A stretch of DNA of 64,000 nucleotides from Planctomycetota bacterium. GTDB lineage: Bacteria; Planctomycetota; UBA1135; GCA-002686595. Below are positions 1 to 8,175 of the stretch, piece after piece; position 1 is the first letter of the stretch; the number at the start of each line of letters is the position of its first letter. Location: contig DUDB01000019.1 in assembly GCA_012959525.1 (NCBI GenBank), positions 1-64,000 of the forward strand, given 5' to 3'. A program made the position numbers and the translations under genes. The notes beneath the pieces were generated by a model. That model had not been told where the DNA came from. It searched no databases and saw only the letters and a list, made by a program, of their open reading frames with translations.

Positions 1-630
1 CGTCTGGAGCTCGATCCTGAAGAGGTTGCTGTAGGCTCCGTTGTGGCAGGTTGCGTAGTCGACGACCCCGTGCGGAAACGACTGCCCGGTGATGTCGAAG
101 TTCGCCCGGTAGACATCGAAGTTCCCGTGTGAGTACTCATCGAAGCCCTGCCCGAAGGGCCGGGTCAGGGTCATGACATCCGCGGGAACATCATTGAGCG
201 ACGCGTAGCCATTAGCGGCGAGCCAGGCGAGAGATGTCTGATGAACCTGAAGGTGCCACTTGCCGACCATCCCGGTCACGTACCCGGCGCTCTGCAAGCG
301 ATCCGGAATCGTGAGCACCTCGTACGGCATGGGCGTATCTGGGTTGCCGTTCAAGCCGAAACGCTGCTGGTACGAACCCGACAGGATTCCCGCGCGCGAC
401 GGCGCGCACACGGGCGCGGTGACGTATGCCCTCGTGAAGCGCACGCCATTCCTGTCGAGATCGTGCAGGTTGGGCATCTTCACTTCATTGAACATGTCCT
501 GCGACTCGATGTCGTTGAAGCCATGATCGTCGGTGACGATGAAGATGATATTGGGGCGCCCCGCCTGCTGCGCATGCACAGCCAGCGAGGAGGCGATCAA
601 GGCTACCGCTGTCAGAATGCGATCCAGCAT
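1..630 (-). CDS. Secreted sulfatase, N-terminal part (cut by window edge)
   Basis: Sulfatase-family hydrolase that would remove sulfate esters from a carbohydrate or other substrate outside the cytoplasm. About 210 residues are present. The start at 630 is followed by a signal peptide ending near AVHA, then the metal-site segment NIIFIVTDDHG (residues 27-37) and the signature CAPSRAG with Cys75, the residue converted to formylglycine in this family. GKWHLQ later is also typical. A GGAG lies 9 nt before the ATG. The rest of the catalytic domain is outside the window, so the substrate cannot be judged. Planctomycetes carry many such genes. Family call is firm. Confidence 0.93.
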   Translation of the reverse strand, partial: MLDRILTAVALIASSLAVHAQQAGRPNIIFIVTDDHGFNDIESQDMFNEVKMPNLHDLDRNGVRFTRAYVTAPVCAPSRAGILSGSYQQRFGLNGNPDTPMPYEVLTIPDRLQSAGYVTGMVGKWHLQVHQTSLAWLAANGYASLNDVPADVMTLTRPFGQGFDEYSHGNFDVYRANFDITGQSFPHGVVDYATCHNGAYSNLFRIELQT

Positions 631-769
631 TCGGCTTTACTCCACGTTGTTTCCTGTCTCTCCGTCCAACTGCAGGCTAGCACGGTTATCCGCATCCCTG
701 TTTTCAAAACGGCGCCCCCCTTCCCGAGGGAAGAGGAGCGCCGAGGATGAATCGACGACGGGATCTAGC

Positions 770-1045
770 TCACGGTGTGAACACGATCTCGTAGCCGCCG
801 GACAGGTTGAATCCGGAGCCGCCGCCCATGGGGTCACGGTGCCGGTACTGGAAGTTCTGACTGCCGCCGACAACGATCGGGCTAGCCGAGCCCGCGACGC
901 CCGGGTGCGTGTTGTCCACGGCCCGTGTCGAGACTCCGGAGCCGTTCGCCAGAACCGGCGGCCACAGGCGCACGACGCCGCCACCGGCGCAGCGGTTGCC
1001 TTCGCCGAACGGCACCTTCCGGAGAGTGCGCGGATCATTGAGCAT
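770..1045 (-). pseudogene. Relic of a secreted-protein C-terminal module
   Basis: An open frame of 91 codons with no signal peptide. Its last 75 residues resemble the terminal module of the M14 carboxypeptidase at 29506-32067 and of the FG-GAP protein at 50858-52384: a Cys-Gly-Gly segment, then a core NFQYRHRD, then a Gly/Phe-rich end. The conserved Trp of the core is replaced by Gln in the relic (SQNFQ against TWNFQ). A stop codon lies directly upstream in the same frame, and an open segment in another frame precedes it, so this looks like the remnant of a longer, frame-shifted or deleted gene. Expression as a short protein cannot be excluded. Confidence 0.5.
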
Positions 1046-1181
1046 CGCTCAACGCGAAGTTCTCCGCTGAGGTCGGAGGCTTGATGTCAGTCACAACCAC
1101 CTCTGAGATTTGCCTCACATTTGCCTCAGAGTTCACAGGCGAGGCTTGTTGGAGCTTGCTCAAACCCCATTGAGAGCAAGA

Positions 1182-1267
1182 TGGCGGAGGCGGGAGGATT
1201 CGAACCCCCGGTAGGTTGCCCCACGCCGGTTTTCAAAACCGGTACCATGCGGCCATGAGACGCCTCC
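1182..1267 (-). tRNA. tRNA-Ser(UGA)-like gene, atypical D arm
   Basis: The reverse strand folds as a class II tRNA: acceptor GGAGGCG pairs with CGCCTCC, followed by discriminator G and encoded CCA. The anticodon stem is CCGGT/ACCGG with loop TTTGAAA (anticodon UGA). A long variable arm GTGGG-GCAA-CCTAC and a T arm GGGGG-TTCGAAT-CCTCC follow. Only 18 nt separate acceptor and anticodon stem, and the usual A14 and G18G19 D-loop pattern is not clear, so the D arm may be defective. The 5' end overlaps the first codons of the divergent peptidase gene. It is either a functional tRNA with an unusual D arm or a decaying copy. Confidence 0.6.
1243..1248 (+). promoter_or_regulatory. -10-like box TACCAT before peptidase start
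   Basis: TACCAT ends 6 nt before the ATG at 1255, the spacing seen for several other first genes in this window. It lies inside the tRNA-like sequence of the opposite strand, which weakens the call. Confidence 0.3.
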
Positions 1268-2682
1268 TGCACACCCTCCCGCTTTCCATCCTCCTCTGCA
1301 CTTCTGCCCTGGCCCAAGAGCCCGCTCCCCCGCCCGCGGGGAGCATGTCCCGCGCTGCCGACGGGGCTCCCGTCTGCGGCCTGGGGGCCGAATTCCATGC
1401 GGCACGCAGGGCAGCCCTGCGCGAATCCCTCAAGGAAGGAGTGCTCGTAGTTCGCGGTCTGCCCCCCTCGCGCGGCAACCTGACCTTCCGCCAGGACAAG
1501 AACTTCTGGTGGTTGACGGGGGTCGAGAGTCCCAACGTGGCCTTCGCCATGGACATTGAGAGCGGACACGAGGTGCTCTTCGTGTACAAGCCGAGCGCCT
1601 GGAAGGAGCGCTGGGAAGGAGAGATCTGGGACTCGGACGATGCCTGGGTCTCCGAGTTGACGGGGATCGAAGACGTACGCCCCACGGCGGACCTGCTCGA
1701 GGTGGTTGAAGAGATGCTCGGTCCGGAAACTCCGGGCGAAGCCCCGCGCCGTTTGTGGACCAACCTCGGGGCTCACATAGGTCTAGCGGGTTCCTACGAC
1801 AGCGCCGGCCCCTACGACCGCGCCCGTGCCAAGGATCCCCTTGATGGCCGCATCAGCCGCGAGAAGGCGTTCGCAGCGCACCTCGAAGAGTGCTTCGAGC
1901 GTGAGGTGCACGACTGCTGGAAAGCCATGTCCCAGATCCGCGTGGTCAAGACCGCCGAGGAGATCGCGGCCATGGAGCGCGCCGCACGCTCGGGTGCCCT
2001 GGCCATGTGCGAGGCCATGCGCTCGTGTCGTCCCGGTCTTGGTGAGTGGGACCTCGACGCGCTGCTCAACTGGATCCAGGCCCGCCACGGAGCGGACGGC
2101 CCGGCCTATGCCGCCATCGTGGGCTCAGGCGCCAACTCCCTGGTCCTGCACTACAACTTCTCCGCCCGACGCATGCGGGGCGGCGAGGTCGTGTTGATCG
2201 ACTTCGGGCCAGAGGTCGATCACTACACGACCGACATCACGCGCACCTTTCCGGTCAACGGCAAGTTCACTGACCGTCAGGCCGAGATCTATGACGTGGT
2301 GCTGGCCGCCCAGGCCGCGGGCATCGCGGCCGCGCGTCCCGGCTCCACCATCGCCGACGTGGAGCTCGCCTGCCGCGACGTCATCCTTGAAGCAGGCATG
2401 CAGGAGTTCATGCGACACGGCGCGGTGCACTCCGTGGGCATGGAGGTCCACGACCCGGGCTCCATGCGCGGGGAGCTCGTGCCCGGCATGTGCTTCACCA
2501 TCGAACCCGGCCTCTACGAGGACGCCACGGGAATCGGCGTGCGCATCGAGGACGTGGTTGCCATCACCGCGGACGGCTGTCGGGTGATTAGCGATCAAGT
2601 ACCCAAGGAGCGTCCCGAGATCGAGGCTCTGATGGCGGAGCAAGGCGTGCTCGATTGGGTGGACGGTCGATCGGATCGATGA
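1255..2682 (+). CDS. Exported Xaa-Pro aminopeptidase (M24B)
   Basis: Metallopeptidase that removes N-terminal residues preceding proline. It has 475 residues: signal peptide at 1-20 (ending TSALA), aminopeptidase P N-terminal domain at about 40-170, and M24 catalytic domain at about 235-465. The five metal ligands of the pita-bread fold are visible: D316 and D327, H392, E417 and E432. The ATG at 1255 was chosen because it starts the signal peptide; a longer reading from 1216 would run through the tRNA-like gene. An export signal is unusual for classical PepP, so this is probably a periplasmic peptide-scavenging enzyme. Confidence 0.9.
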   Translation: MRRLLHTLPLSILLCTSALAQEPAPPPAGSMSRAADGAPVCGLGAEFHAARRAALRESLKEGVLVVRGLPPSRGNLTFRQDKNFWWLTGVESPNVAFAMDIESGHEVLFVYKPSAWKERWEGEIWDSDDAWVSELTGIEDVRPTADLLEVVEEMLGPETPGEAPRRLWTNLGAHIGLAGSYDSAGPYDRARAKDPLDGRISREKAFAAHLEECFEREVHDCWKAMSQIRVVKTAEEIAAMERAARSGALAMCEAMRSCRPGLGEWDLDALLNWIQARHGADGPAYAAIVGSGANSLVLHYNFSARRMRGGEVVLIDFGPEVDHYTTDITRTFPVNGKFTDRQAEIYDVVLAAQAAGIAAARPGSTIADVELACRDVILEAGMQEFMRHGAVHSVGMEVHDPGSMRGELVPGMCFTIEPGLYEDATGIGVRIEDVVAITADGCRVISDQVPKERPEIEALMAEQGVLDWVDGRSDR

Positions 2683-2713
2683 TGTTGCCCCGGCTCAAGG
2701 GCATACTCGGCCG

Positions 2714-3838
2714 ATGAAAGTCGGGCTGCTCATCGACCGCTGGGACCCGCAGCGCGGGGGGGCGGAAGCATGCCTGGATCTGCTGGCCAAACACTTGGCC
2801 CGCGCGGGTCACGATGTGCACGTCATCGCCGCGTCCGCCCGTGAGCCACTGCCGGGGAGCTTCCAACGCGTACGAGGTCTGGGCCTCACGCGGGGTGTAC
2901 GCGAGCGACGATTGGGGCGGAACATGACGGCCGCCGCTCAGGGGCTGGGCTGTGATGTGACTGTGGCCGTTCGCCACGTAGAACAGCCGACCGTGCTCTG
3001 GCTCCACGGCGGGGCACACAAGGCGACACTCGAAGCCCGGTGGCGAGCGGCACATCGCGGCCGGGAGCTACCCAAGGCTCTTGCTATCCGTGGTCGCCAT
3101 CGGACCTTCGTGGAGCTCGAGAAGCGTGCCATGGCGGGAGCGAAGAGCGGTGGGGCGGGTCAGGTGATTTGCCCCTCGTTCCTGGTGGCAGATGAACTGA
3201 AGCGCTGCCATCCGAATGCTGCCGCCTCTCAGCTCGTGATCGAAAACGGTGTGGACCTGGATCGCTATCACCCGGGCTTGCGGGTCGATGCCCGAGCGCA
3301 GCTGCACACCCAGCTCGGTCTGCCTCGCGACCTGCCGCTGATTGTGACGGGCGCACGCAATCCGCTGCTCAAGGGCGTCCCGCATCTCCTGCGCGCATTG
3401 CGACAGGTGCCCGGTCCCTGGTGTTTTGTGCTTGCCGGACCCAAGCGTGTTCGCGCTTGGGCCCGCCGCGCGCGGCGCGCGGGATTGAGAGGGGAGGACG
3501 TACGCGTGTTGGCCAACCTCCCATCCGAGATCCTGGCCGCCGGTGCAGACTTGTGCGTTCAGCCCACTTGGCGCGATACGTTTTCCTTGGCTACCCTCGA
3601 AGCTCTGGCCGCAGGAACCCCGGTGGTGACAACGGCCCTGTCGGGGTTGGCACCCTGCGTAGAAGCGGCCGGCGGAGTGGTCATCCCCGACCCTTCGAAC
3701 GAGTCTGCCCTGGCGGAGGCCATCGCACGCCTGCTAGCCGAGCCCCCCCAACCCGACAAGGTACGAGCCTCGGTGGCCGGCCGAGGTTTGGAACCATGGA
3801 TGGAAGCCATGGAGGCGGCCCTTCTGTCGTCGCAGTAG
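2714..3838 (+). CDS. GT4-family glycosyltransferase
   Basis: Retaining GT-B glycosyltransferase of 374 residues, likely acting on an envelope glycan from the cytoplasmic face. The N-terminal sugar-acceptor half begins MKVGLLIDRWDPQRGG with the glycine-rich loop. The donor half has the segment RDTFSLATLEALAAGTPVV, in which the first acidic residue of the usual E-x7-E motif is Asp. The N-terminal half with WLHGGAH recalls WaaG-type lipopolysaccharide core transferases. CATACT lies 6 nt before the ATG. The gene follows the peptidase by 31 nt but is functionally unrelated to it. Donor and acceptor are unknown. Confidence 0.85.
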   Translation: MKVGLLIDRWDPQRGGAEACLDLLAKHLARAGHDVHVIAASAREPLPGSFQRVRGLGLTRGVRERRLGRNMTAAAQGLGCDVTVAVRHVEQPTVLWLHGGAHKATLEARWRAAHRGRELPKALAIRGRHRTFVELEKRAMAGAKSGGAGQVICPSFLVADELKRCHPNAAASQLVIENGVDLDRYHPGLRVDARAQLHTQLGLPRDLPLIVTGARNPLLKGVPHLLRALRQVPGPWCFVLAGPKRVRAWARRARRAGLRGEDVRVLANLPSEILAAGADLCVQPTWRDTFSLATLEALAAGTPVVTTALSGLAPCVEAAGGVVIPDPSNESALAEAIARLLAEPPQPDKVRASVAGRGLEPWMEAMEAALLSSQ

Positions 3839-3888
3839 CCCCACTTGAGTGGTGTGCGGCGGCGCGAACTTCTTCGGCGGAGGCTACG

Positions 3889-5382
3889 ATGTTCGCCCCG
3901 GATGTTCCCATGACCATCTCCCAACCCGTTCTTGCCCTGTTGTGCGTCTTTCTGGCGCGCGCTCCGCTTCCCTCCGATCTCGAGGCGCTCACAAGGCAGC
4001 TCGGCGACGCCAAAAAGTGGGAGCGGCGCGAGGCCGTGGAAGGCCTGGCGAAGCTAGGTGGGGAAGAGGCCATGACTCTGCTCATCGGTGCCCTGCGCGA
4101 TCCGGCCGGCGAGGTAGCGGACACAGCGGAGTGGTACGTGGGTCAGGTCTCCTCACCGAGCTTGATCGATCTCCTGCACGGCAAGCAGGGCCTGCGCTCC
4201 AAGGACGAGTGGGTGCGCCTGCGCGCGGCCGGAGCCCTGGCCCGCGTGGAGGGAACCGTCGACGGCGAGACCCTCATTCGCTTGCTGTCCGAGAAAAAGC
4301 CCGAATGGAAATGTGCCGCCCTGCACGCGATCGAACGGCAAGCGGCCGCGGATCGCTTGGGCGGGGACCGGGAGGGCAAGATCCGGACTGCCCTGGAGAA
4401 GGCCCTCAAGCGAGGGCGTGAGGGGCAAACGCGCGCCGCGGCTCTGCGCGCTCTGGTCGCCCTTGATCCGGACGGCACCGAGCAAGACGTGCTCGCGGCC
4501 TTGGATGATGATGCCCACCAGTTGCGTGTCGCGGCCCTCGGGCTGGGCGTTTCCCAAGAGCGCCTCGTTGCCGGGTTGGGCGACAAGATCCTTGCCGTGC
4601 GCGTGGCCGCGATCAACGGATTGGCCGCGGCGGAGTCGGCACCCGCGGCGCGCGCTCTCGCTGCACACTTGGAAGTCGAGGAGAACCTGCGCCTCCAGTG
4701 GCGAACCGTCGAGCGACTCCAGGCCCTCTCGGGGCTCGCCCACCGCCGTGATGCCCGGCCCTGGAAGGCATGGAGCGAGGACCTTGAAGAGAATTGGGAA
4801 CCGGAGAAACGCAAGGACTCGGGCTCGGCGAGCAGGGACGATAAATCTGCTGCCTTCGTCGGCCTGCCTATCCTCTCTGAACGCGTCACCTTTCTGATCG
4901 ACATGTCGGGCTCCATGTGGATGCCGGGCGCGGATGGCCGATCCAGCAAGGAGATCGTGGACGTGCAGTTGCGCCAGTGCCTAGAGAAACTGCCGGAGAC
5001 CACGCACTTCAACCTGATCCCCTACACCGCAAACCCGATCCCCTGGAAGAAGGGGCTGCAGCCGGCCACGAAGCGCAATACAGACAAGGCACTCGAGTGG
5101 TTTGAGTCCCGCAAAGACCAGGGCACGGCGGATTTCTGGGACGCCTTCCAGTTGGCACTCGAGGACCCCGACGTGGATACCCTGATCATGCTTGGCGACG
5201 GCGCCCCGTCTGGGGGTGTGCGGTTTCACTGGAGGCTGTTGCCCGGCCTGATTGAACGCGAGGCCCGCGACCGGGGCGTGGCGGTGGATTCGATCCTCGT
5301 CACCAACATGCGCATGGCCAAGAACTGCTGGAGCGCGGTGGGGGAGCGGACCGGAGGCCGGATGGTGACGGCGGATCTGTGA
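3889..5382 (+). CDS. HEAT-repeat protein with C-terminal VWA domain
   Basis: A 497-residue exported or membrane-anchored protein. A weak hydrophobic N-terminus (LALLCVFLARAPLP) is followed by about 260 residues of HEAT-like helical repeats, then a von Willebrand A domain from about residue 320. The MIDAS metal site reads IDMSGSM with D338, S340 and S342; a later acidic MIDAS-like segment is MLGDGAP. GGAGG sits 5 nt before the ATG at 3889; an ATG at 3910 is the alternative. The open frame extends upstream to 3421, but that part overlaps the glycosyltransferase. A scaffold or binding role is likely; the partner is unknown. Confidence 0.75.
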   Translation: MFAPDVPMTISQPVLALLCVFLARAPLPSDLEALTRQLGDAKKWERREAVEGLAKLGGEEAMTLLIGALRDPAGEVADTAEWYVGQVSSPSLIDLLHGKQGLRSKDEWVRLRAAGALARVEGTVDGETLIRLLSEKKPEWKCAALHAIERQAAADRLGGDREGKIRTALEKALKRGREGQTRAAALRALVALDPDGTEQDVLAALDDDAHQLRVAALGLGVSQERLVAGLGDKILAVRVAAINGLAAAESAPAARALAAHLEVEENLRLQWRTVERLQALSGLAHRRDARPWKAWSEDLEENWEPEKRKDSGSASRDDKSAAFVGLPILSERVTFLIDMSGSMWMPGADGRSSKEIVDVQLRQCLEKLPETTHFNLIPYTANPIPWKKGLQPATKRNTDKALEWFESRKDQGTADFWDAFQLALEDPDVDTLIMLGDGAPSGGVRFHWRLLPGLIEREARDRGVAVDSILVTNMRMAKNCWSAVGERTGGRMVTADL

Positions 5383-5396
5383 GCTCGATGCTCTCG

Positions 5397-5427
5397 GACC
5401 CCGCGTGCGAGCATGCGCAAGCGGGTC
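5397..5427. terminator. Hairpin between convergent genes
   Basis: GACCCCGC pairs with GCGGGTC (one bulged C) in the 46-nt gap between the VWA gene and arsJ, which converge here. TCTATTCCC follows on the + strand, so the T tract is weak. It could act in both directions. Confidence 0.4.
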
Positions 5428-5428
5428 T

Positions 5429-6670
5429 CTATTCCCGTCGAAGTGGCAAGGTGGCGAGGAATGAGAGCGTGACCAGAGCCATGGACGTGGCGATGCAGGC
5501 GATCAAGCCACGCACTCCCATGCCCGCCGCCTGAAAGACCAGACCTGAAAGGAGCGTCCCCGTGAGGCGTCCGAGGGCGTTAGCCGCGTAGTAGAACCCG
5601 ACACGCAGGGAGACCCGGTCGCTTTCAGCGTAGTGGACGATAAGGAAGGAGTGAATGGCGCTGCCCGTGGCGAAAATGACGCCAAAAACGGTCAGGCCAA
5701 TGACCAAGCTGGTCAGGGGCGGAGCGCCCCATGCCAGAGCCGCACAGAGGCCTGCGAGCGGTAGAAGCAGGAGTGCGGTCCAGCGCATCAATGCCTGTCC
5801 GCCCGGAGGCGTAGTTGTGTGCTTGGCAGAGACCGCCCCCCCAACCCAGCGAGGTGCGCTGGCTTGGATGAATCCGTAACCGATGACCCACACGGCGAGG
5901 AATGCACCGACCTGTATATGGCCCCAGGCCATTTCGGTCGCGAGGAAGACAGGTAGGGCCACCACGAACCAGGCGTCCCGGGAGCCGAACATGAAGACGC
6001 GCGCGGCGCTGAGCCAGTTGATGCGCGGGTCGCTGGAGATCAGATGTCGCAACGAGATCTTCTGGGGAGCTTTGCCGGATGCGGCAGGGAGCCAGACCGC
6101 TGCCATAAAGAGGGCCGCGACGATTCCCGCTGCAAGGGCCATACAGGCACCCTGGAAGCCGAGCACAACGAGCAACCATCCTCCCAAGAAGAACCCCACA
6201 CCCTTGAGGGTGTTCTTCGAGCCCGTCAGGAGCGAGACCCAGCGCATGAGCTTCCCCGAGTCCCGAGCGGGTACCACGAGGCGCACGTAGCTCTTGGCGC
6301 TCATCTTGGTCAGGTCCTTGGCGATGCCGCTGGCCGCTTGGGCGGACAGAAGGAGGGGAAGGGTCAACCAGGGGTCGGGCCCAGAGAGAACACCGAGAAC
6401 AAAGAACTGGATTCCGAGTCCTGCCACCAACGTGGTCCTCAACCCACTACGCGCTCCAATCCAGCCTCCCGCGAGGTTCGTCACCACACCGGCCGCCTCG
6501 TAGAACATGAACAAGGACGCCAATGCCAGCGGAGACAGCCCGCGCCCGTGAAGTTCGAGCAGGATGAGCATGCGCAGTGCTCCATCGCTCAGGGTGAAGA
6601 CCCAGTACGCGGCAGTTACCAGGACGTAGTGTCGCAGGTCTTCTTGGGCATTCCCCGGGAGTGTCTGCAA
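5429..6670 (-). CDS. arsJ: ArsJ-type organoarsenical efflux transporter (MFS)
   Basis: Major facilitator protein of 413 residues with about 12 membrane segments. It matches the ArsJ group closely: VTAAYWVFTLSDGALRML at the start, GIAKDLTKMSAKS near residue 130, LLTGSKNTLKGVGFFLGG, and the GYGFIQASAP segment. ArsJ exports 1-arseno-3-phosphoglycerate, which a dedicated glyceraldehyde-3-phosphate dehydrogenase makes from arsenate. No such dehydrogenase, arsR or other ars gene is in this window. The start codon appears to be TTG, 8 nt after the zinc-ribbon gene, so the two are probably co-transcribed. Substrate in this organism is unproven. Confidence 0.85.
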   Translation of the reverse strand: MQTLPGNAQEDLRHYVLVTAAYWVFTLSDGALRMLILLELHGRGLSPLALASLFMFYEAAGVVTNLAGGWIGARSGLRTTLVAGLGIQFFVLGVLSGPDPWLTLPLLLSAQAASGIAKDLTKMSAKSYVRLVVPARDSGKLMRWVSLLTGSKNTLKGVGFFLGGWLLVVLGFQGACMALAAGIVAALFMAAVWLPAASGKAPQKISLRHLISSDPRINWLSAARVFMFGSRDAWFVVALPVFLATEMAWGHIQVGAFLAVWVIGYGFIQASAPRWVGGAVSAKHTTTPPGGQALMRWTALLLLPLAGLCAALAWGAPPLTSLVIGLTVFGVIFATGSAIHSFLIVHYAESDRVSLRVGFYYAANALGRLTGTLLSGLVFQAAGMGVRGLIACIATSMALVTLSFLATLPLRRE

Positions 6671-6678
6671 TGGACCGG

Positions 6679-7188
6679 CTAGCTCAGCAAGTCGTGCCGC
6701 TTGGACAGATAGGCGCGATGGGAACGGCGAAAATCATCGGCCTTTGCACTCATTCTCATGGCGCCGAATATCCCGGTGCCGATGAAGAAAACGCCAAAGA
6801 GCGGGAAGGGCCCTGGTGCGCCGATGTTCATGGCGAACCACATCCACAGCAGACCGCCGATGGTAGTGACTGTCCCGATAGCAGTTGCCATGGCCTTACT
6901 GGGAACGTTCAACTCCCCTTGTTGTGATCTGACCATGAATTGCTCCCTGCGCCGCCGCCAGGATCGGTCGAGGTCTTCGACGGCCGACTGCTTCTTGAGG
7001 TGCTTCAGATCTTCGGACATCTGGCGCGTGCGTTCCTGGATTTCCTCGATGGCCTCGGTGTAGGCCACCTTGTCGGTACGCTGCACGGACAGCTGTGTCG
7101 AACAGAAGTTACAGGTGACGAACTTGGCCTTGGCCGGCACCTCCAGCGGCGCTCCACATTGGTTGCAGTTCAGGGCGAGGAGTTTCAT
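6679..7188 (-). CDS. Zinc-ribbon, coiled-coil membrane protein
   Basis: 169 residues. The N-terminal zinc ribbon has two CxxC pairs (CNQC and CNFC). It is followed by a charged, probably coiled-coil region around residues 40-90 (EEIQERTRQMSEDLKHLKK) and two hydrophobic segments near residues 105-145. The start at 7188 is chosen because it places the zinc ribbon at the N-terminus; a longer frame reaches 7275 without recognisable sequence. It is the first gene of a pair with arsJ. I do not recognise a named family and suggest no enzymatic role. Confidence 0.7.
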   Translation of the reverse strand: MKLLALNCNQCGAPLEVPAKAKFVTCNFCSTQLSVQRTDKVAYTEAIEEIQERTRQMSEDLKHLKKQSAVEDLDRSWRRRREQFMVRSQQGELNVPSKAMATAIGTVTTIGGLLWMWFAMNIGAPGPFPLFGVFFIGTGIFGAMRMSAKADDFRRSHRAYLSKRHDLLS

Positions 7189-7196
7189 CTCCCGGC

Positions 7197-7202
7197 ATCC
7201 TA
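7197..7202 (-). promoter_or_regulatory. -10-like box TAGGAT before zinc-ribbon gene
   Basis: TAGGAT ends 8 nt before the ATG at 7188. GGGAG directly abuts the ATG, too close for a normal ribosome-binding site, which fits a short-leader or leaderless transcript. Confidence 0.35.
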
Positions 7203-7235
7203 TGCAACCCGGAACCTGACCGCGACCTCGGGGTA

Positions 7236-7290
7236 GGAGCCACCCCGTAGCCCACGAATGGGCGCCGCCAGGCAACGGGCCCAGGGCTCC
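7236..7290 (-). other. Nested inverted repeat after the choice-of-anchor gene
   Basis: Beginning 8 nt after the stop codon on the minus strand, GGAGCC (7285-7290) can pair with GGCTCC (7236-7241). Inside is GCCCA-TTCG-TGGGC (7250-7263), a stem with a UUCG loop. No T tract follows. It could be a factor-dependent terminator or part of the leader of the zinc-ribbon gene. Confidence 0.35.
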
Positions 7291-7297
7291 TTTCTAT

Positions 7298-8050
7298 CTA
7301 CTCGCTCTGGGGCAGGTCGTATTGATAGCGCACCTGCAGAGCTCCGCCCGTTGTGATGGCGGCCGTGTAGACGAAGGACATTGAGCGGGAGTCCAGTTCG
7401 AACACGCTGTTTGCTGTGATGCACAGAGTGGCGGACCCTTCGCCGGTGAAGGCCTCCAAGGAATCGGACTCGACGGATCTTCCCGAAACGGGCTCCTGGC
7501 TCATACCCATGCGGTGGCTCAGAGCAATGTCCGAGAAGTCCAGGTTGCCGTCTGCGGCAGGAGCCAGGGGGGATGCGCTGGGCAAGACCCCGAAGCTGGA
7601 GATCAGGGTCCTACCTGTCGAGGGCAGCGTCACGGTCAGCCGATCGGACGTGCCATGCAGGTGGACATGGTGGTCGTGGCCGTTGTCGTTCACGGATTCG
7701 TACCGGTAGAGGACCTGGGAGTTGTGCCAGAGCTCAACGTCCACCCCTGTGAGTGTGCCGAGAGCCGGGTCGAACTGTGGCACCTGGATGTCAAACGTCG
7801 CGGCCTGTGGGTTGGATCCCGGAGCCCCGAAGTTCATCTGATGCTTGGTAGCGGGAATGCGGACGAAGTGCACCTGATCGGTGGACCCCGCATCCGTGCG
7901 CTCGGGTGCGAAAGCCAGCAGGCAGAGGGCTGCCGCAACTGGACGCAAGGCCCGCAGGGTGCGGGATCCGAGCAGCGACTGTGAGTCGGCTGTATGGTTT
8001 GCAAGGCTGGCTGACGAAATGGACTGGAATGCTGCTTGGCGTGACACCAC
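7298..8050 (-). CDS. Choice-of-anchor E domain secreted protein
   Basis: 250 residues. After a long N-region, a hydrophobic signal segment RPVAAALCLLAFAP ends near residue 54. The rest has the beta-rich pattern of the choice-of-anchor E domain: VPQFDPALGTLTGVDVEL near the start, LDFSD in the middle, LEAFTGEGSATL and a closing VRYQYDL. Members usually end in a sorting signal such as PEP-CTERM; none is visible here, as the protein stops right after the domain. The GTG start has a strong AGGAGG 5 nt upstream, one of the few clear Shine-Dalgarno sites in the window. Extracellular structural or surface role inferred. Confidence 0.75.
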   Translation of the reverse strand: MVSRQAAFQSISSASLANHTADSQSLLGSRTLRALRPVAAALCLLAFAPERTDAGSTDQVHFVRIPATKHQMNFGAPGSNPQAATFDIQVPQFDPALGTLTGVDVELWHNSQVLYRYESVNDNGHDHHVHLHGTSDRLTVTLPSTGRTLISSFGVLPSASPLAPAADGNLDFSDIALSHRMGMSQEPVSGRSVESDSLEAFTGEGSATLCITANSVFELDSRSMSFVYTAAITTGGALQVRYQYDLPQSE

Positions 8051-8175
8051 GGGGACCTCCTAGGATCGGTGGAGTCCGGTGGCATTGAGACATGCTCCGG
8101 ACTTGTTGGGTTGGGTGCCCTACAAATCGGGAAACGGTCCGCATTCCTTAGGTTGTCAGATCCAAGCCCTCCGAT

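Noticed and set aside
700-745. Second tRNA-Ser-like piece (TTTTCAAAAC followed by G/C-rich sequence)
   Set aside because: Only an anticodon-loop-like decamer matches; there is no T arm or acceptor pairing.
1182-1267. tRNA-Sec (selenocysteine) gene
   Set aside because: The anticodon loop gives UGA, a serine anticodon, not UCA; the acceptor has 7 bp rather than the 8 bp of tRNA-Sec.
3421-3888. N-terminal extension of the HEAT-VWA frame back to 3421
   Set aside because: It overlaps the glycosyltransferase in another frame and its translation is Arg/Gly/Pro-rich shadow sequence.
5429-8050. Arsenic resistance operon around arsJ
   Set aside because: Neighbouring genes are a zinc-ribbon membrane protein and a choice-of-anchor E protein; no arsR, arsC, acr3 or dehydrogenase gene is present.
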